Below, piece by piece: positions 33,208 through 42,248 of a DNA stretch of 64,000 bases. Source of the stretch: Acidimicrobiaceae bacterium (GTDB taxonomy: Bacteria > Actinomycetota > Acidimicrobiia > Acidimicrobiales > Ilumatobacteraceae); the NCBI GenBank assembly GCA_020637295.1, contig JACJWF010000003.1:124001-188000 (forward strand), in the 5' to 3' direction. The first letter of the stretch is position 1. Each line of letters starts with the position of its first letter. Both the position numbers and the translations under genes were made by a program. Under the pieces are notes generated by a model that was not told the origin of the DNA, ran no database searches, and saw only the letters and a list, made by a program, of their open reading frames with translations.

Positions 33208-35856
33208 GTGACGACCGAGGACACGGAGGCTGCCGGGGCCGTGGACATCCGCCCCGATGGGGTGTCCGAGCCCTCCTCGCCGCGCCTCGGGCTCGACGAC
33301 CTGGGCCTCCGCCTCGATCGCCCCCTGTTCGCCCGTGACCCCGGGATCGGCAACACGCCGTCGTCACCAAATCTGCGTGAGCTGACCTGGGACTATGTGG
33401 TGAAGCCGGCCAACGACGGCTCCCCGCCGCCCAGCGCCCCGCCTGACGACCAACCGGTCGTCAAGCCGGTGCGGATCGAGGATCTGCTGTCCGAGCCATC
33501 GGCAGCCGCGGCACTGCTCCGTCGCGATGAGCCCCTCCTCGAGGCCGCTGGGCCCCTTGGGGATGCCGACGAGGCCGGGCCGGCCGCAGCCCCGGCCGAC
33601 GAAGCGGCCACGCCGTGGGCGACCGACCTCACGCCGACGGCCGCGGCCGACGCGCCCGCGGTGGACGCAGCAGCCGACGAGCAGGCGGCCGCGGCGCGGC
33701 CCACGCCCACCCCCAGCGGCGAGCACCGCCTGCCCTCGCTGCTGTCGGCGCTGACCACCCGCCAGCCGGGGCCGACCACGCCGATCAGCGGCGACCTGCC
33801 CAGCCTGGCCGAGGTGGCGCACACCCCTGGCCGCGGCACCCCGGCGACGAGCACCGGCGGCGCCGGGGAGTACGACGCCGACCCCGCCGACCCGGACACG
33901 CCGGGCCGGGACACCCCCGCCGGTGGCATGCCGAAGATGGACCCCGACGAGGAGCACGAGCGGATGCTCGCCGTCCTCCAGCCCGAGCCGGTGCACCGCG
34001 AGCCGGATCCGGTGGTCCACGGACTTGCCGACATGATCGTCCGCAGCACCCCGATCACCGGCATGGCGGCGGTACGGTCCACCTCGGCCGAGGTGCCGTT
34101 GCTGACGCCGACGCCTGCCGCCAACGCCCCTGCGGCCCACGCACCCGCCGCCGGCACACCGGCGACCGGCACGCCCACCGCCGAGAAGGCCGCCACCCCG
34201 CCGGCCGGTACCCCACAGGTGACGGCGGTCGAGGCCGAACTGAACCGCCTGGCCTATGTGCCCGACGCCGTCGCCGAGGCTGATCCCGGCCCGGTGGACC
34301 TCCCCCAGATCGCTGTGAACGACACCGCTGCCGCAGCACCCGGCGCCGCGGCGGCGTCCTCGGCGCCCGCTCTGAGCCTCTCCAACAGCGAGATCTACGC
34401 AGCCAGGGCGTCGGCGGCCGCGGCCACCCAGCGCCGTGTCGCCTACTCCGACTTCGCCCCTGCGGCGGCGCCGGTTCGCCGCCGCCGCAAGCGCCATGTG
34501 TTCCGCCGGCTGATCACCTTCGTCATCCTCCTGGGGTTGGTCGCCGGCGGACTGTTCGCCGTCAAGAAGTACGTCCTCGATGCCCGGTGGGACAAAGACG
34601 TCGAGCCGCTGGCCGACGCCGTCAGCACGGCGCGCGGCCTCGGCTTCGATTCGGCGGTGAAGGTGGACACCCTTCCGGTCGCCGAGTACTCCGTGGCCCT
34701 CGCCTCCACCGGGCTCGGGCTGGATCCCGACGGGTTGACCGTCGAGCAGATCGCGTCCGAGTGGCGGGCACTCGGGCTGCTCAACGGCGCGCTCGACCTG
34801 GAGACCGTGGGGATGGCGGCGATGCCGTTCGCCCCCGCGTTCTACGACCCGGCGACCGGCCGGATCAGCGTCATGGAGGGCCTGCCCGAGGAACTGCACA
34901 CCTTCGCGCTCCAGCGGGCGCTGGCGATGGCCCTGCTGGACCAGGAGTACGGCTGGGGTGCTCGGCTGGAGGGTGCTTCGCCGGCAGTGCGCACGGGCAT
35001 CCTCGCCCTCTACGACGCCGATGCAGTCGCCACTGTCCTGGGGATGACCAGCACCGAGACCCAGGAGGCGCTGGTCGGCCAGCTCTATGCGCTGTACTCG
35101 GACTACAGCATCGTGCCGTCACCCTCCGCGTACGGCTCGGCCCTCAGTGGCCGGCTCGGCGTCGCCGCCTGGCCGCTGTTCCGTGGCCTGGACGACACCA
35201 CCCGGGCCTCGCTGCTGCTGGACGCCGCGCCCGTGGATGCCCAGGTGCTGGACCTGCGCGGGCTGCTGGACGGGGCCGCCCCGAGCGCGGCGGCCAATGC
35301 CAACGGCGTGCTCTTCTGGTACCACGTGCTGGCCGCCCGCATCGACGACGACCTCGCCTGGCGGGCTGCACTGACCTGGCGTGGCGATGCCGTCAGCCTG
35401 CTGGACGGCGGCACACACCCGTGCGTCGCCGCCATGTTCCAGGCCGGCGCAGAGGGGGACGTGGCGCAGGCGGCCTTCCAGCAGTGGGCGGCCCTGGCGT
35501 CGGCTGAGTCCGCCACCTCGGTCACCGCCTCGGCCAACGAACTGGGCGTGGCGCTGACCATCAACGCCTGCGACCCTGGCGTGGCGGTGCCGACCTCCGA
35601 CGGTTCGCCCGTGCCCGGGCTGGGTGAGGCGCCGCTGCGCAGCGAGGTGCTCCGCCTGCTGATCGAGCAGGACCCGACGCTGGACCTCGCCACCGCAGCC
35701 TGTGCCGCGGCGTCCGTCGGGTCGCTGTCGATGGCCGACGAGCGCGGCGTGCTCGACCCGGTGGGCGGCTGGACGGCACCCGCCGCCCATGGCCTGCCGG
35801 ACCCGGTGGTCACGGGCTGCCTGGCCCCGCCGGCCGAGCCGGCGCCGACCGGCTGA
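33208..35856 (+). CDS. Membrane-anchored protein with a degenerate metallopeptidase-like extracellular domain
   Basis: An 882-residue protein without a family name I can give. Residues 1-430 are Ala/Pro/Thr/Asp-rich and probably disordered in the cytoplasm. A basic stretch RRRKRHVFRR precedes one membrane helix (ITFVILLGLVAGGLFAV, about 437-453). The outer domain of about 425 residues has the pattern FYDPATGRISV, about residue 545, then ALQRALAMALLDQEYGW. It resembles neutral zinc peptidases with FYDP...HELTHALQDQ, but the HExxH is replaced (LQRAL). So it is probably a non-catalytic relative; this is my reading. The start GTG 33208 is uncertain, though a -10-like TACAAC lies 4 nt before it. 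Several cysteines in the outer domain could form disulfides. Confidence 0.65.
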   Translation: MTTEDTEAAGAVDIRPDGVSEPSSPRLGLDDLGLRLDRPLFARDPGIGNTPSSPNLRELTWDYVVKPANDGSPPPSAPPDDQPVVKPVRIEDLLSEPSAAAALLRRDEPLLEAAGPLGDADEAGPAAAPADEAATPWATDLTPTAAADAPAVDAAADEQAAAARPTPTPSGEHRLPSLLSALTTRQPGPTTPISGDLPSLAEVAHTPGRGTPATSTGGAGEYDADPADPDTPGRDTPAGGMPKMDPDEEHERMLAVLQPEPVHREPDPVVHGLADMIVRSTPITGMAAVRSTSAEVPLLTPTPAANAPAAHAPAAGTPATGTPTAEKAATPPAGTPQVTAVEAELNRLAYVPDAVAEADPGPVDLPQIAVNDTAAAAPGAAAASSAPALSLSNSEIYAARASAAAATQRRVAYSDFAPAAAPVRRRRKRHVFRRLITFVILLGLVAGGLFAVKKYVLDARWDKDVEPLADAVSTARGLGFDSAVKVDTLPVAEYSVALASTGLGLDPDGLTVEQIASEWRALGLLNGALDLETVGMAAMPFAPAFYDPATGRISVMEGLPEELHTFALQRALAMALLDQEYGWGARLEGASPAVRTGILALYDADAVATVLGMTSTETQEALVGQLYALYSDYSIVPSPSAYGSALSGRLGVAAWPLFRGLDDTTRASLLLDAAPVDAQVLDLRGLLDGAAPSAAANANGVLFWYHVLAARIDDDLAWRAALTWRGDAVSLLDGGTHPCVAAMFQAGAEGDVAQAAFQQWAALASAESATSVTASANELGVALTINACDPGVAVPTSDGSPVPGLGEAPLRSEVLRLLIEQDPTLDLATAACAAASVGSLSMADERGVLDPVGGWTAPAAHGLPDPVVTGCLAPPAEPAPTG

Positions 35857-35874
35857 CAGCCGCTCGCTGGGTGC

Positions 35875-36363
35875 TCAGTCGCGGAAGTTGTTGAACTGCA
35901 GCGGGATGCCGAGGTCGGCGCCCTTCAGCAGGGTGATCACTGACTGCAGGTCGTCGCGCTTCTTGCCGCTGACTCGCACGGTGTCGCCCTGGGTCTGGCT
36001 GCTGACGCCCTTCGGCCCCTTCTCCTTGATCATCTTGTTGATCTCGCGGGCCTTGTCGCTGGCGATGCCGACCTGGATGGTGAGCGTCTGGCGCACCGTG
36101 TTCTGGGTGGCTTCCTCGACCTTGCCGTAGTCCAGGCCCTTCAGGGAGACACCGCGCTTCACCAGGCGCTCTTCCAGCACCAGCCGCAGCGCGGCCAGGC
36201 GGTCCTCGCTGACGGTGCGCAGGGTGATGACCAGTTCGTTCTGCTCGATGGAGGAGTTGGTGTTCTTGAAGTCGAAGCGGGTGTTGATCTCCCGCTGCGC
36301 CTGGTCCACCGCATTGCGGACTTCCTGGCGGTCGACTTCCGAGACGACGTCGAAAGTGGGCAT
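35875..36363 (-). CDS. yajQ: YajQ family nucleotide-binding protein (UPF0234)
   Basis: A 162-residue cytosolic protein of the YajQ family, with two ferredoxin-like repeats; family members bind RNA, tRNA or cyclic di-GMP. Markers are MPTFDVVSEVDRQEVRNAV, INTRFDFKNTNSSIEQ, and ARDAKEINKMIKEKG-type sequence, here DKAREINKMIKEKGPKGVS. The C-terminal DLGIPLQFNNFRD is the standard ending. It is monocistronic, starts at a leaderless-type promoter, and is divergent from tRNA-Tyr by 42 bp. Confidence 0.9.
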   Translation of the reverse strand: MPTFDVVSEVDRQEVRNAVDQAQREINTRFDFKNTNSSIEQNELVITLRTVSEDRLAALRLVLEERLVKRGVSLKGLDYGKVEEATQNTVRQTLTIQVGIASDKAREINKMIKEKGPKGVSSQTQGDTVRVSGKKRDDLQSVITLLKGADLGIPLQFNNFRD

Positions 36364-36369
36364 GGGAAC

Positions 36370-36375
36370 AGGCTA
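36370..36375 (-). promoter_or_regulatory. -10 element of a leaderless promoter for yajQ
   Basis: On the minus strand TAGCCT ends 6 nt before the ATG at 36363, so the transcript would begin at the start codon. Confidence 0.55.
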
Positions 36376-36385
36376 GTAAGGGCGC

Positions 36386-36391
36386 TAACCT
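36386..36391 (+). promoter_or_regulatory. -10 element for tRNA-Tyr
   Basis: TAACCT lies 14 nt before the first base of tRNA-Tyr, a normal distance for a tRNA promoter. Confidence 0.4.
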
Positions 36392-36405
36392 CATCCTCCG
36401 CTGAT

Positions 36406-36491
36406 GGGTCGGTGCCCGAGTGGCCAAAGGGAGTTGACTGTAAATCAACCGGCGTCGTCCTACGGAGGTTCGAATCCTTCCCGGCCCACCA
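36406..36491 (+). tRNA. tRNA-Tyr (anticodon GTA)
   Basis: Class II tRNA of 86 nt including an encoded CCA. The acceptor GGGTCGG pairs with CCGGCCC (one T-G pair). The anticodon loop CTGTAAA has GTA at 36440-36442. A long variable arm (GGCGTCGTCCTAC) and the TTCGAAT T-loop are present. Confidence 0.95.
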
Positions 36492-36552
36492 CGATGAGTC
36501 GCCAGGTCCAGCGGGCCTGGCGATTCTGCGTTCCAGGAACCAGTTGCACCCA

Positions 36553-38328
36553 ATGATCCTCATCGACGCCGCCGACCTCGCTGCCAGCCGCCCCAACCGG
36601 CCGCTGTTCGCCGGGGTGTCGCTGACGGTGGCGGACGGGGACCGCGTCGGCGTGGTCGGCATCAACGGCTGCGGCAAGAGCACGCTGCTGCGGATGCTGG
36701 CCCGCGAGCTGGATGCCGAGGCCGGCGAGGTGCGCTGGGGGAGGGGAGTACGGGTCGGGTTCCTGCCCCAGCAGCCGGTGCTGCCGGCCGGCACCGTCCG
36801 TGACGCGGTCGGTGGGGGCTGGCAGGGTGCGGCGATGCTGGATCGTCTGGGTATGGCGGGCCTGGTGGATGCCCGCACCGACGAGCTGAGTGGTGGGCAG
36901 GCCAAGCGCACCGCCCTCGCCCGCTTGCTGATCGGCGAGCACGAGGTGCTGATCCTCGACGAGCCCACCAACCACCTCGACCTCGATGCCATCCAGTTCC
37001 TCGAGGAGTGGCTGGCCGGCTACCGGGGTGGCCTGGTGCTGGTCACCCACGACCGCCACGTGCTCGACCGTGTGACCACCAAGGTGTTGGAGATCGACCG
37101 CGGGTCCGCCTACCTGCACGTGCCCCAGGGCTACACCGAAGGGTCTGGCTACGCGGCCTACCTGGCCGGGCGGGCGGAGCGCGAGGAGCGGGCCCAGGCA
37201 GCCGAGCAGGTGCGCCGCAACCTGGCCGCCCGCGAACTGGCGTGGTTGCGGCGCGGCGCGCCGGCGCGCACGTCCAAGCCGAAGGCCCGCATCGCCGCCG
37301 CCACGGCGCTGGTCAACGGCCGGCCGCAGGCAGCGGCCCGCACGGGGGACCTCGGTGCCACCATGCGGATGGGCTCCCAGCGTCTCGGCTCCAAGGGTGT
37401 CGAACTGAGCGACGTGTCGTTCAGCTGGCCAGGGGGTCCCCAGGTGCTCTCCGGCTGCAATGTCGTGCTCGAGCCTGGCGACCGCATCGGCGTGGTCGGG
37501 CCAAACGGCGCCGGCAAGTCCACCCTGCTGGATCTCGCCGCCGGCCGGTTGCAGCCGACGGACGGCACGGTGGAGCGTGGTGCGACGGTGAAGATCGGCT
37601 ACTACGACCAGCTCGGACGGGGGCTGGACGCTGGCATGCGGGTCCGCGAGGCGGTGGCCGGCGACAAGGGCGAGCCGTCGCTGGCCGACGTGACGCTGAT
37701 GCGCCGCTTCTGGTTCGACGGCGACGCCCAGTTCGCCCCCATCGGCACGCTCAGTGGCGGCGAACGCCGACGCCTCCAGTTGCTGCTGACGCTAGTGGAG
37801 CAGCCCAACGTGCTGCTGCTCGACGAACCCACCAACGACCTCGACCTCGACACCTTGCGGGCGCTGGAGGACTTCCTCGACGACTGGCCGGGCATCGTGG
37901 TGGTCGTCAGCCACGACCGCAGCTTCCTGGATCGGGTGACGGACGAGCTCTTGGCGCTGGACGGCCGCGGTGGCGCGGCCTGGATCCGTGGCGGCGTTGC
38001 CGGCTGGCTGGCCGAGCGCGAGGCGGTCGCTGCAGCGCCGCCAGCACCCACCGCACCGAGGACCGCGGCACCGCTCCGGCCCGCCAAGGCGGCGGCCGGC
38101 CGCAGCCCGTCGACCGTTCGCCGCCAGCTGGGCCAGGCCGAACGGGCCCTGGCCACGGCCACGGAGCGTCGTGATGCCCTCGTCGGCGAGCTGGGCACTG
38201 CGCTGGACCATCGTGAGATGGCGGCACTCGGCGAGCGCCTGGCCACGGCGCAGGGGGCCGTGGACGCCGCCGAAGAGGCCTGGCTGGCGTTGGCCGATGA
38301 GGCGGAGGCGCTCGGGCTTGACATTTGA
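36553..38328 (+). CDS. ABC-F family ATPase, Uup-like
   Basis: A soluble 591-residue protein with two ABC domains and no membrane segment, as in ABC-F factors that act on the ribosome. First domain: GINGCGKSTLLRML, signature ELSGGQAKRTALARLL and Walker B VLILDEPTNHLDLD. Second domain: GPNGAGKSTLLDLA, TLSGGERRRLQLLLTL and VLLLDEPTNDLDLD. The C-terminus (about 520-591) is a predicted coiled coil (LGQAERALATATERRDALV), as in Uup. Start ATG 36553 is chosen because an upstream reading would pass through tRNA-Tyr. Its last codons contain a TTGACA sequence next to a palindrome in front of the RCC1 gene. Confidence 0.88.
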   Translation: MILIDAADLAASRPNRPLFAGVSLTVADGDRVGVVGINGCGKSTLLRMLARELDAEAGEVRWGRGVRVGFLPQQPVLPAGTVRDAVGGGWQGAAMLDRLGMAGLVDARTDELSGGQAKRTALARLLIGEHEVLILDEPTNHLDLDAIQFLEEWLAGYRGGLVLVTHDRHVLDRVTTKVLEIDRGSAYLHVPQGYTEGSGYAAYLAGRAEREERAQAAEQVRRNLAARELAWLRRGAPARTSKPKARIAAATALVNGRPQAAARTGDLGATMRMGSQRLGSKGVELSDVSFSWPGGPQVLSGCNVVLEPGDRIGVVGPNGAGKSTLLDLAAGRLQPTDGTVERGATVKIGYYDQLGRGLDAGMRVREAVAGDKGEPSLADVTLMRRFWFDGDAQFAPIGTLSGGERRRLQLLLTLVEQPNVLLLDEPTNDLDLDTLRALEDFLDDWPGIVVVVSHDRSFLDRVTDELLALDGRGGAAWIRGGVAGWLAEREAVAAAPPAPTAPRTAAPLRPAKAAAGRSPSTVRRQLGQAERALATATERRDALVGELGTALDHREMAALGERLATAQGAVDAAEEAWLALADEAEALGLDI

Positions 38329-38342
38329 GTAGTGATTACTCA
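38326..38342 (+). promoter_or_regulatory. 17-bp palindrome (possible operator) before the RCC1-repeat gene
   Basis: TGAGTA and TACTCA flank a 5-bp spacer (TGAGTAGTGATTACTCA). It starts 2 bp after a perfect -35-like TTGACA (38318-38323), but I find no good -10 at 16-18 bp. A regulator site is plausible but unproven. Confidence 0.4.
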
Positions 38343-38368
38343 GTCACTCCGGGTGGCTCGGCGCGATT

Positions 38369-41300
38369 GTGCTCGGCGTGAAGGTGATGAAGCCCCCGAT
38401 GTCCGTTCTGCTCATGGTCGCGCTCGCCATGGGCAGCGTGATTCCCGTCCTCTCGACCGTCGGCGGCACGCCGGTGGCGCGGGCCGAGGCGGCAGGTACC
38501 ACCACTGCTGCGCTGGACGGGATGAGCGACCGGATCAGTGCCGGCAGCCATGTCTGCGTCGTGTCCGACGAGGGGCAGGTGATGTGCTGGGGGCCGGCGG
38601 CGGAGGGGCAACTGGGCTACGGCAACACCACCGGGATCGCCGACACGCCGGGCCCCGCCGGCAATGCCGTGAACGGCGGGATGGTCCCCCTGCCGGGTGG
38701 CCGCACCGCCGTCGCCGTCGCTGCCGGCAACGCCCACACCTGCGCGCTGCTGGAGGATGGCCAGGTGTCCTGCTGGGGGTACGACGCCTATGGGCAGCTG
38801 GGGTACGGCAACACGAACAACATCGGTGACGACGAGACACCGGCCCAGAACCCGGTGAACGGCGGCCTCGTACCGCTGCCGGGTGGCCGCACCGCGACAT
38901 CGATCGCCGTGATGTGGCGGCACACGTGCGCAGTGCTGAACGACGGGCAGGTGGCGTGCTGGGGCCTCGGCGACTCCGGGCAGCTGGGCTATGGCAACAC
39001 GAACGACATCGGTGACGACGAGACGCCGGCCCAGAACCCGGTGAACGGCGGCGTCGTGCCGCTGCCCGCCGGCCGGACCGCCGTCGCCGTCAGCGGTACC
39101 GATGTGTCGACGTGCGCGCTGCTGGACAACGGCACGGTCAGCTGCTGGGGGTGGGGCAACTCCGGCCGGCTCGGGTATGGCAACACGAACGACATCGGTG
39201 ACGACGAGACGCCGGCGCAGAACCCGGTGAACGGCGGTGTCGTGCCGCTGCCCGCCGGCGGTTCCGCCGTCGCGATCGCCGGTGGCAGCCACCACATGTG
39301 CGCGGTGCTGAGCAACGGCCAGATCTCCTGCTGGGGCCTCGGCGCCTCCGGCCGGCTCGGGTACGGCAACACGAACACCATCGGTGACGACGAGACGCCG
39401 GCGCAGAACCCCGTCGCTGTCGGCTACGTGCCGCTTCCCGTCGGTCGCACCGCGGTCGGTGTCGCCGCCGACTACCAGCACACGTGCGCGCTGCTGGACA
39501 ACGGCCAGCTCAGCTGCTGGGGTGACGGCTCGAAGGGCCGGCTCGGGTACGGCAACACGAACTCGATCGGCGACGACGAGTATCCCTCGGCGAACCCGGT
39601 GAACGGTGGCATCGTGCCGCAGCCGCCGAGCCGCAGGGTGGTGGCCGTGACGCTGGGGACGGAGGCCACCTGTGCGATCCTCACCGACGCACGCGTGGTC
39701 TGCTGGGGCCAGACCTGGAGCCTGCCGGTGAACACCCGCGTCGGCGACGTCACGACGGCCGCGTCGGCGGTGGCCATCCCGATGGCGGTGCACCGCCGGG
39801 TGGTCTCGCTGGGAGCAGGCGCAGTGACCACCTGCGCGCTGGCCGATGACGGGGTGCTGACCTGCTGGGGCAGCAACGCCTGGGGCCAGCTGGGCTCGCC
39901 CGGCTCGGTCATCGGCGACAACGAACGTGCGAACCAGGCCGGCGGAGTGCCGATGCCCGGTGAGCGAACCGTGATCGCCGTCAGCAATGCCAAGGTGCAC
40001 AGCTGCGCCGTGCTGGACAACGGGCAGGTCGCCTGCTGGGGCGACGGTGCCAACGGCAAGCTCGGGTACGGCAACACCACGACGATCGGCGACAACGAGA
40101 CACCGGCGGAGAACCCGGTGAACGGTGGGCTCGTCTCCCTGCCGGCCGGTCGCACGGCGGTCGCGGTGGGCACCGGCTTGACCCACACGTGTGCCCTGCT
40201 GGACAACGGGCAGGTCGCCTGCTGGGGCGACGGTGCCAACGGCAAGCTCGGGTACGGCAACACCACGACGATCGGCGACAACGAGACACCAGCCCAGAAC
40301 CCTGCGCACGGTGGCATGGTGCCGCTACCCGGCGGCGCATCGGCCGTGGCGATCTCGGTCGGCCACAGCCACGCCTGCGCACTCCTCACCAGCGGGTCGA
40401 TCACCTGCTGGGGCAACAACACCTGGGGCCAGCTGGGCTACGGCAACACCAACGACATCGGCGACAACGAGACGCCGGCCCAGAACCCGGTGCACGGTGG
40501 CCTCACCTACCTTCCGGCCGGTCGCACCGCCGTGGCCGTCGCGGCCGGTGACTTCCACACCTGTGCCCTGCTGGACAACGGGCAGGTCACCTGCTGGGGT
40601 GATGGGGCGTTCGGCAAGCTCGGCTACGGCAACACGCTCCAGATCAACAACCCGTCGACCAACCCGTACAACGGGGGCATCGTCCCCCTGCCCGGCGGCC
40701 ACACCGCCACGGCGATCGCGGCGGGGCAGGACCACACGTGCGCGGTGCTGGACAACGGCCAGGTGTCCTGCTGGGGCGACGCCGTGTACGGCCAGCTGGG
40801 GTACGGCAACATCATCGACATCGGCGACAACGAGACGCCGGCGGGCAACCCGTACAACGGGGGCATCGTTGCCCTGCCGGCCGGCCGGACGGCGGTGGCC
40901 GTGGCGACTGCCGTGGCCCACACCTGTGCGACGCTGGACGACGGCACCGTCAGTTGCTGGGGCTACGCCGGCAGCGGCCGCCTCGGCTACGGCAACCTCA
41001 ACAACATCGGCGACACCGAGACACCCGCCGAGAACCCGGTGAACGGCGGCGTGGTCCCCTCCCTCCAGCCGCTGGCGAGGACCGACTACCGCGCCGTCCA
41101 GCCCGCCCGAGTGCTGGACACCCGCGGCTTCGGTGTGACGGTGGACGGCCAGTTCCAGGCCGGCGGCTACCGGGCCGCCGGGTCGACGATGGCGGTGCGC
41201 GTGGCCGGTCGCGGCGGTGCTCCGGTCGACGCCACGGCCGTCACGATGACGGTCACCGTGGTCCAGCCCGCAGCCGCCGGCTACCTCACCGTGTGGCCGT

Positions 41301-42235
41301 GCGCCCAGCCCAAGCCCACCGCGTCCAGCCTCAACTTCGCTGCGGGCGCCAACACGGCGAACACGGTGGTGATGGCCGCGGCGGGCGACATCTGCATCTT
41401 CACCAGCCAGGCCACACACCTGATCGCCGACTTGATGGGGTTCACTCCGCGGACCACCCGCTACGTGCCGGTGGGGCCGTCCCGGCTGCTGGACACCCGG
41501 CCCGGGTTCACCACCTTCGACGGCCAGGCGGCCGGTGGCGGCCAGCGCGCCGCAGGTTCGTCGCTGACGCTGCAGGTGACCGGGCGCGGTGCGCCGATCG
41601 CCGTCCCGACGGGGATCCGCACGGTGCTGCTGAACGTGGCCGCCGTGCAGCCCGCCGCCAGCGGCTACCTCACTGTCTGGCCGTGCGACCGGCCGCAGCC
41701 CAACGCGTCCAACATCAACTTCGCCGCCGGCGTCGCCACCGCCAACCTCGTGGTGGCCGACCTGTCCGCCAGTGGGTCGGTGTGCATCTTCACCAGCCAG
41801 GCCACCCAGCTGATCGCCGACGTGGTGGGCTACTTCGACAGCAGCGCCACCCGGGCGCCGACGGCCGTGCACACCGTGAACCCCGGCCGCCTGATGGACA
41901 CCCGGGCCATCGGTGTGACCGCGGACGGCCGCTACCAGGCCACGGGGGCGTTGACGGCGAACACCACGTACACGGTGCAGATCGGCGGGCGGTTCCCGCT
42001 CAGCGCCGGGCGGGTGGCCATCCTCAACGTGGCGGTGGTGAGCCCCGCCGGAGGCGGCTACCTCACGGTCTGGCCGTGCGACCAGGTGTTGCCGACGGCC
42101 AGCAGCCTGAACTACCAGTCGGGCGTCAACCGGGCCAACAGCGTGATCACCAGCCTGTCGGCGACGGGAACCGTGTGCGTGCGCAGCAGCCAGCCGTTGC
42201 ACCTGATCATCGATGTCAGCGGCTCGGCGAGGTGA
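38369..42235 (+). CDS. Secreted protein with 14 RCC1 repeats and three C-terminal LDTR/YLTVWPC domains
   Basis: A 1288-residue exported protein. A signal peptide (SVLLMVALAMGSVIPVL, cut likely after ARA) is followed by 14 RCC1-type repeats of about 60 residues, each with TCALLDNGQVxCWG and LGYGNT. Repeat 7 (near residue 450) is degenerate and repeat 8 atypical, so I infer two seven-bladed propellers. Each blade has a Cys pair suitable for a disulfide. Residues from about 905 hold three copies of a 115-residue domain with RVLDTR, GYLTVWPC, SSLNF and CIFTSQATHLIAD, a type common in secreted proteins of Acidimicrobiia. Repeats 9 and 10 are nearly identical in DNA. The start may be GTG 38369, GTG 38378 or ATG 38387. 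Role unknown; surface binding is likely. Confidence 0.82.
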   Translation: MLGVKVMKPPMSVLLMVALAMGSVIPVLSTVGGTPVARAEAAGTTTAALDGMSDRISAGSHVCVVSDEGQVMCWGPAAEGQLGYGNTTGIADTPGPAGNAVNGGMVPLPGGRTAVAVAAGNAHTCALLEDGQVSCWGYDAYGQLGYGNTNNIGDDETPAQNPVNGGLVPLPGGRTATSIAVMWRHTCAVLNDGQVACWGLGDSGQLGYGNTNDIGDDETPAQNPVNGGVVPLPAGRTAVAVSGTDVSTCALLDNGTVSCWGWGNSGRLGYGNTNDIGDDETPAQNPVNGGVVPLPAGGSAVAIAGGSHHMCAVLSNGQISCWGLGASGRLGYGNTNTIGDDETPAQNPVAVGYVPLPVGRTAVGVAADYQHTCALLDNGQLSCWGDGSKGRLGYGNTNSIGDDEYPSANPVNGGIVPQPPSRRVVAVTLGTEATCAILTDARVVCWGQTWSLPVNTRVGDVTTAASAVAIPMAVHRRVVSLGAGAVTTCALADDGVLTCWGSNAWGQLGSPGSVIGDNERANQAGGVPMPGERTVIAVSNAKVHSCAVLDNGQVACWGDGANGKLGYGNTTTIGDNETPAENPVNGGLVSLPAGRTAVAVGTGLTHTCALLDNGQVACWGDGANGKLGYGNTTTIGDNETPAQNPAHGGMVPLPGGASAVAISVGHSHACALLTSGSITCWGNNTWGQLGYGNTNDIGDNETPAQNPVHGGLTYLPAGRTAVAVAAGDFHTCALLDNGQVTCWGDGAFGKLGYGNTLQINNPSTNPYNGGIVPLPGGHTATAIAAGQDHTCAVLDNGQVSCWGDAVYGQLGYGNIIDIGDNETPAGNPYNGGIVALPAGRTAVAVATAVAHTCATLDDGTVSCWGYAGSGRLGYGNLNNIGDTETPAENPVNGGVVPSLQPLARTDYRAVQPARVLDTRGFGVTVDGQFQAGGYRAAGSTMAVRVAGRGGAPVDATAVTMTVTVVQPAAAGYLTVWPCAQPKPTASSLNFAAGANTANTVVMAAAGDICIFTSQATHLIADLMGFTPRTTRYVPVGPSRLLDTRPGFTTFDGQAAGGGQRAAGSSLTLQVTGRGAPIAVPTGIRTVLLNVAAVQPAASGYLTVWPCDRPQPNASNINFAAGVATANLVVADLSASGSVCIFTSQATQLIADVVGYFDSSATRAPTAVHTVNPGRLMDTRAIGVTADGRYQATGALTANTTYTVQIGGRFPLSAGRVAILNVAVVSPAGGGYLTVWPCDQVLPTASSLNYQSGVNRANSVITSLSATGTVCVRSSQPLHLIIDVSGSAR

Positions 42236-42248
42236 GCGGCTTCCGGCT

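Noticed and set aside
36412..36552. Longer N-terminus for the ABC-F protein
   Set aside because: The added codons lie inside tRNA-Tyr.
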